DNA from: Lactuca virosa
Lineage: Eukaryota > Streptophyta > Magnoliopsida > Asterales > Asteraceae
Reading direction: 5' to 3'
Length of the DNA: 64,000 nt
Assembly (NCBI GenBank): GCA_928212115.1
Contig: CAKMRJ010005523.1
Span: forward strand, 103,330,994 to 103,394,993
The notes below the pieces were generated by a model that searched no databases, had not been told where the DNA came from, and saw only the letters and a list, made by a program, of their open reading frames with translations. The position numbers and the translations under genes are program-made. Shown here in pieces: positions 61,400 through 64,000 of the stretch (within the stretch, counting starts at the first letter, position 1; each line of letters opens with the position of its first letter).

Positions 61400-63106
61400 T
61401 GTAACATCCGTAAACATCATGAAAATTTTGAACTTCTAAAAACCAACCCAAAACTATAAGTCAACGCTTAGTGAGTTCCCCCAAAGTACCAACACAACAC
61501 AGAATCATAATAACAACAACAAACAACATGCATACAGAGCCTTCAGTCTGACTAGAACGCCCCACCGGCCTACAGTCTATTTGGTATGCTCACAGAACCT
61601 TCAGCATAACTGGGACACCTCACCGGGCCTTCAACCTATCTGGAACGTTCTTTGGACCTTCGGCCTGACTGGTACGCCCCATCTGGCCTGTGGTCTATCC
61701 AGGACACTCTGGGTCTCTTGGCCTACAAAACAAAGCAGGACCGCCTCTACCCAACACACCATCACATATAAACATATACCATATAAAACCCTAGCTAGCA
61801 TATACAGACAGTCATATAGATCTAACAGGCCACTAAGCATAGCATCATCCTATATACCAGAATATAGATCTAACAGATCACTACAACATACAATCATGCG
61901 ACAAATCTGGATAATAGTCCAAACGGACGACCTTGGTGCCTTCGACCCAAAAGTACAGTGAGGAAAACTCACCTCACAAATCCGAACAGGTAGTAGAAAA
62001 GAATATTGTTCCATGAGTCAACTCTGTAGGTCTCCTACACATAGGGAGAGACCCAGACCTTAGGCCTCATAATAAGATACCCAAAATGCCCATAAGGTCA
62101 AACTAGGTAAAAAGTCAACGGAAAGTCAACGGTCAACGAAAAGTCAACCCAGCTAAGTATGCCCAGCGTACTTAGCTCCTACGTCCCCGCATACTCAGCC
62201 CTTGACCAAAAATGGGCAGTTGACCACCTACGCCCAATGTACACCATGATACACCTAGTGTACGCAACGATCATCCAAAAGCTTCCATTAAGTGCTTAAG
62301 TCAACAAGTCCGACGTCCAAAATGCATATCAAAGCCTAAAAAGGTGTTCCAAACCATAAAGTTTCCAACTTTATGGTTATGCATGCCTTAATAAGTCCAA
62401 AAACCAAAACCCTAGTTTGTCTTAACCACTCAAGACTCCTATAACTTTCATGCAAACACCAAATGAGTCAAGATAGCATTTTTACGACTTAATGTACCTC
62501 AAATCTTCTGAAAGGTCATCTCCTTTGGTCTTCGAGTAACTCGTACTCATTAAGTCCAAGAAAAAGGGACTAAAAACTCATAAAACTTCACATGATAAGA
62601 TCTTAAGGAAATACAAGGCAAGATCAAAGCTTTATACCTTCTGAAGTTTCCCAAGGAGGCAAAAATCCCAGATGTACAAGCTTGTTTGTACCCAAGGCTC
62701 CTCAATGAATATTCTTTCTTCGTTCAACACACCAAGAACACACACTCAAGCTCAAAACACACACCCAAGGGATTAGGGTTTGCAAAAACGTCACAAGGGG
62801 AGTGGAGGCTTAAGAGGTGAGGGAAATGAGGTTATAAGGATGGTTATATTGGGGCTCAATCCTAAAATTTAGGGTTTCCAAACCTGGAGAGTACGCCCCG
62901 CGTACACTCATGTACGCCCAACATACTAGGGTGTGCCCTAGTACGCTAAGCGTACACACATACGCATGGCGTACTCCCGTTCCTCCGAAATTACAATTTT
63001 TCCACTAGGGCTTCCAATGGACATTTCCTTTTACTTAGGGACCAAAACTCGATATGATAAGATTATAGGGTTGAATTTAGAAGTACCTGAACATCGGGAT
63101 GTTACC
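61400..63106 (-). mobile_element. Solo LTR, minus strand
   Basis: 1707 bp, plus-strand ends TGTAACATCC...GGGATGTTACC, flanked by a perfect TSD ATAAT (61395-61399 and 63107-63111). No PBS, polypurine tract or coding domain. Orientation from the palindrome cluster (62891-62974) preceding a TATA-like word (62833-62850) on the minus strand, and a GGTGAG leader word. Near 61540-61720 a ~30 bp degenerate minisatellite (GCCTTCAGTCTGACTAGAAC type). The 126-codon frame there is repeat-derived. The terminal CC instead of CA is probably a mutation. Confidence 0.8.
62891..62974. repeat. Phased palindromes GTACGCN3GCGTAC in solo LTR
   Basis: GTACGCCCCGCGTAC 62891-62905, GTACGCCCAACATAC 62912-62926, GTACGCTAAGCGTAC 62941-62955, ATACGCATGGCGTAC 62960-62974. 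Start spacing 21, 29, 19. The same word occurs in Tekay-1 LTRs. A second looser cluster lies at 62157-62270. Confidence 0.9.
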
Positions 63107-63427
63107 ATAATCAAAATTTTATTTAAATTGTTTCTGTATTATACATTATATATGTTAACTATTTAGGAATTGTAACAAAAGAAGTCTTATATATTTGCTG
63201 GTTTGTACGTTAGAGGTGACACGTTTGTGAGCCCACCCCGTTTTTCCTTAACATGTTTGATTTTTTTTATAGTAAAGTAGGGAAAAGAAAAGTCAGTACA
63301 CACGTGGCTGACACGCCAGCAAATCCAACCTACTTAATGTACACATTGCTCGTTACCAGTACAGTTGACCGACTTAACGGAAAAAAAGGAAAAAACTGAA
63401 AAGAAAAAAAAGTTCTAAATTCCGCGG
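63107..63427 (+). promoter_or_regulatory. Possible host promoter region
   Basis: Contains an ABRE-like ACACGTGGC (63300-63308) and a W-box-like TTGACC (63365-63370) upstream of a TATA box at 63428. No coding region seen. Motif words only; function inferred. Confidence 0.3.
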
Positions 63428-63435
63428 TATAAATA
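63428..63435 (+). promoter_or_regulatory. TATA box
   Basis: TATAAATA, 55 bp before the ATG at 63490, a plausible spacing for a short 5' UTR. Confidence 0.45.
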
Positions 63436-63489
63436 AACCAAAATCCAGTTAGAGTTAAACTGACATTCTCAACCAAACTGACGACTTTT

Positions 63490-63699
63490 ATGGCACCATC
63501 CTTATTTATTTGTATATTTTTTCTTTTTCATTCTAATCCATCAATAACACATATTCATTCCATTGATACAATTAATACTTGGTGTTATTTTATTACTGAT
63601 ACAAGACAAAATTATATAAATTGTCTTTGTGGTTGGCAATATATCACACTACAAGTCTTTTTTAGGACATGGATGGTCCTTTTCACATTTAGAATGTAA
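63490..63699 (+). pseudogene. Short secreted-type ORF cut by an LTR
   Basis: A 69-codon frame starting MAPSLFICIFFLFHSNPS, a signal-peptide-like hydrophobic start with a TATA box at proper distance. No family recognised. The last codons (Met-stop, 63694-63699) come from the LTR beginning at 63695 (TGTAAC), so the original frame was cut short or the true end has been displaced. It may also be chance. Confidence 0.3.
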
Positions 63700-64000
63700 C
63701 ATCTCGATTTTTAGGTATTTTACATGTTGACCCTTGATATGAGAATTTTTTGCAAATTTGGTCCCAAATGGCGTTTTAATAATAATTGGAGGTTGCATGC
63801 GTATGCTGGTTGTACGTGGTCAGTGGTAAAACCCTAATTTTTAGGTAACCCTGATCCATTTTTGAACATCCTTGAGCCTTTATTGTGTGTTTTGGTGTTC
63901 ATAGAGGAGGGAGAAGGAAAGGAGAATATCTTGGAAGCTTGGAGAAACCTTGGATCTGGAAGTTTTGCACCCTCCTACATCTCCAGAAGGTATAAAGTTT
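63695..64000 (+). mobile_element. Start of an LTR, cut by right window edge
   Basis: Begins TGTAACATCTCGATTTT, the same TGTAACATC start as the solo LTR at 61400 (there on the other strand). It ends in a leader-like region (GGAGAAGGAAAGGAG, GCACCCTCCTACATCTCC). Its partner lies outside the window. Confidence 0.5.

Noticed and set aside
61581..61961. 126-codon frame in the solo LTR
   Set aside because: Built from a ~30 bp degenerate minisatellite; no domain.

Overview
Plant nuclear DNA: AT-rich, gene-poor and packed with nested LTR retrotransposons and DNA transposons. The repeat families (chromodomain-type Ty3/gypsy elements with ~3 kb LTRs, Copia elements with TGTTG...CAACA ends, a CACTA element, a hAT-like element) and one intact plant-specific DUF2921 gene point to a dicot, probably Asteraceae of the lettuce type. 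The species call is an inference from repeat style, not proven.

Layout. 1-832: minus-strand LTR cut by the window edge. 1444-3749: decayed plus-strand Copia gag/protease remnant and its probable 3' LTR. 4651-7320: the only convincing intact gene, an intronless 889-codon DUF2921 membrane protein with W-box-like sites upstream. 7562-32180: a four-part nest. The outer Copia-1 (minus strand; INT, RT and RNase H remnants at 8840-11246) has Copia-2 (11289-31914, minus, TSD ATAAG) inserted in its right LTR. Copia-2 holds a 9.7 kb gypsy element, Tekay-1 (14774-24477, TSD GAAGA), in its interior and a 3.2 kb solo gypsy LTR (28331-31507) in its own right LTR.

32186-34778: pieces of two minus-strand gypsy LTRs, one with an Athila-type primer binding site. 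34794-37625: three exons of a dead RBOH (NADPH oxidase) EF-hand region, minus strand, with a 1.95 kb hAT-like element full of ~205 bp tandem repeats in one intron. 37768-39379: an identical 198 bp-period tandem duplication running into a 1.28 kb inverted repeat. 40332-48682: an 8.35 kb CACTA element (TSD ATA) without a recognisable transposase. 49180-61224: a complete Tekay-like chromovirus, Tekay-2 (TSD TACAT), whose gag-pol is one reading frame broken only by seven stop codons. 61400-63106: minus-strand solo LTR (TSD ATAAT). 63428-63694: promoter-like stretch and short ORF. 63695-64000: start of another LTR.

The most unusual signal cuts across these elements. Several unrelated LTR families carry clusters of short palindromes, usually just upstream of the LTR TATA box. 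Each family uses a different word (CCACGCCGTGG, GTACGCCCAGCGTAC, GTTTACGGCCGTAAAC, ACTCGTCGAGT), yet three clusters share similar helically phased spacing (about 21-30-21 bp).

There is no operon-like organisation. The window is a record of successive insertions around one host gene and one host pseudogene. Identity statements are by eye; no alignment was computed.
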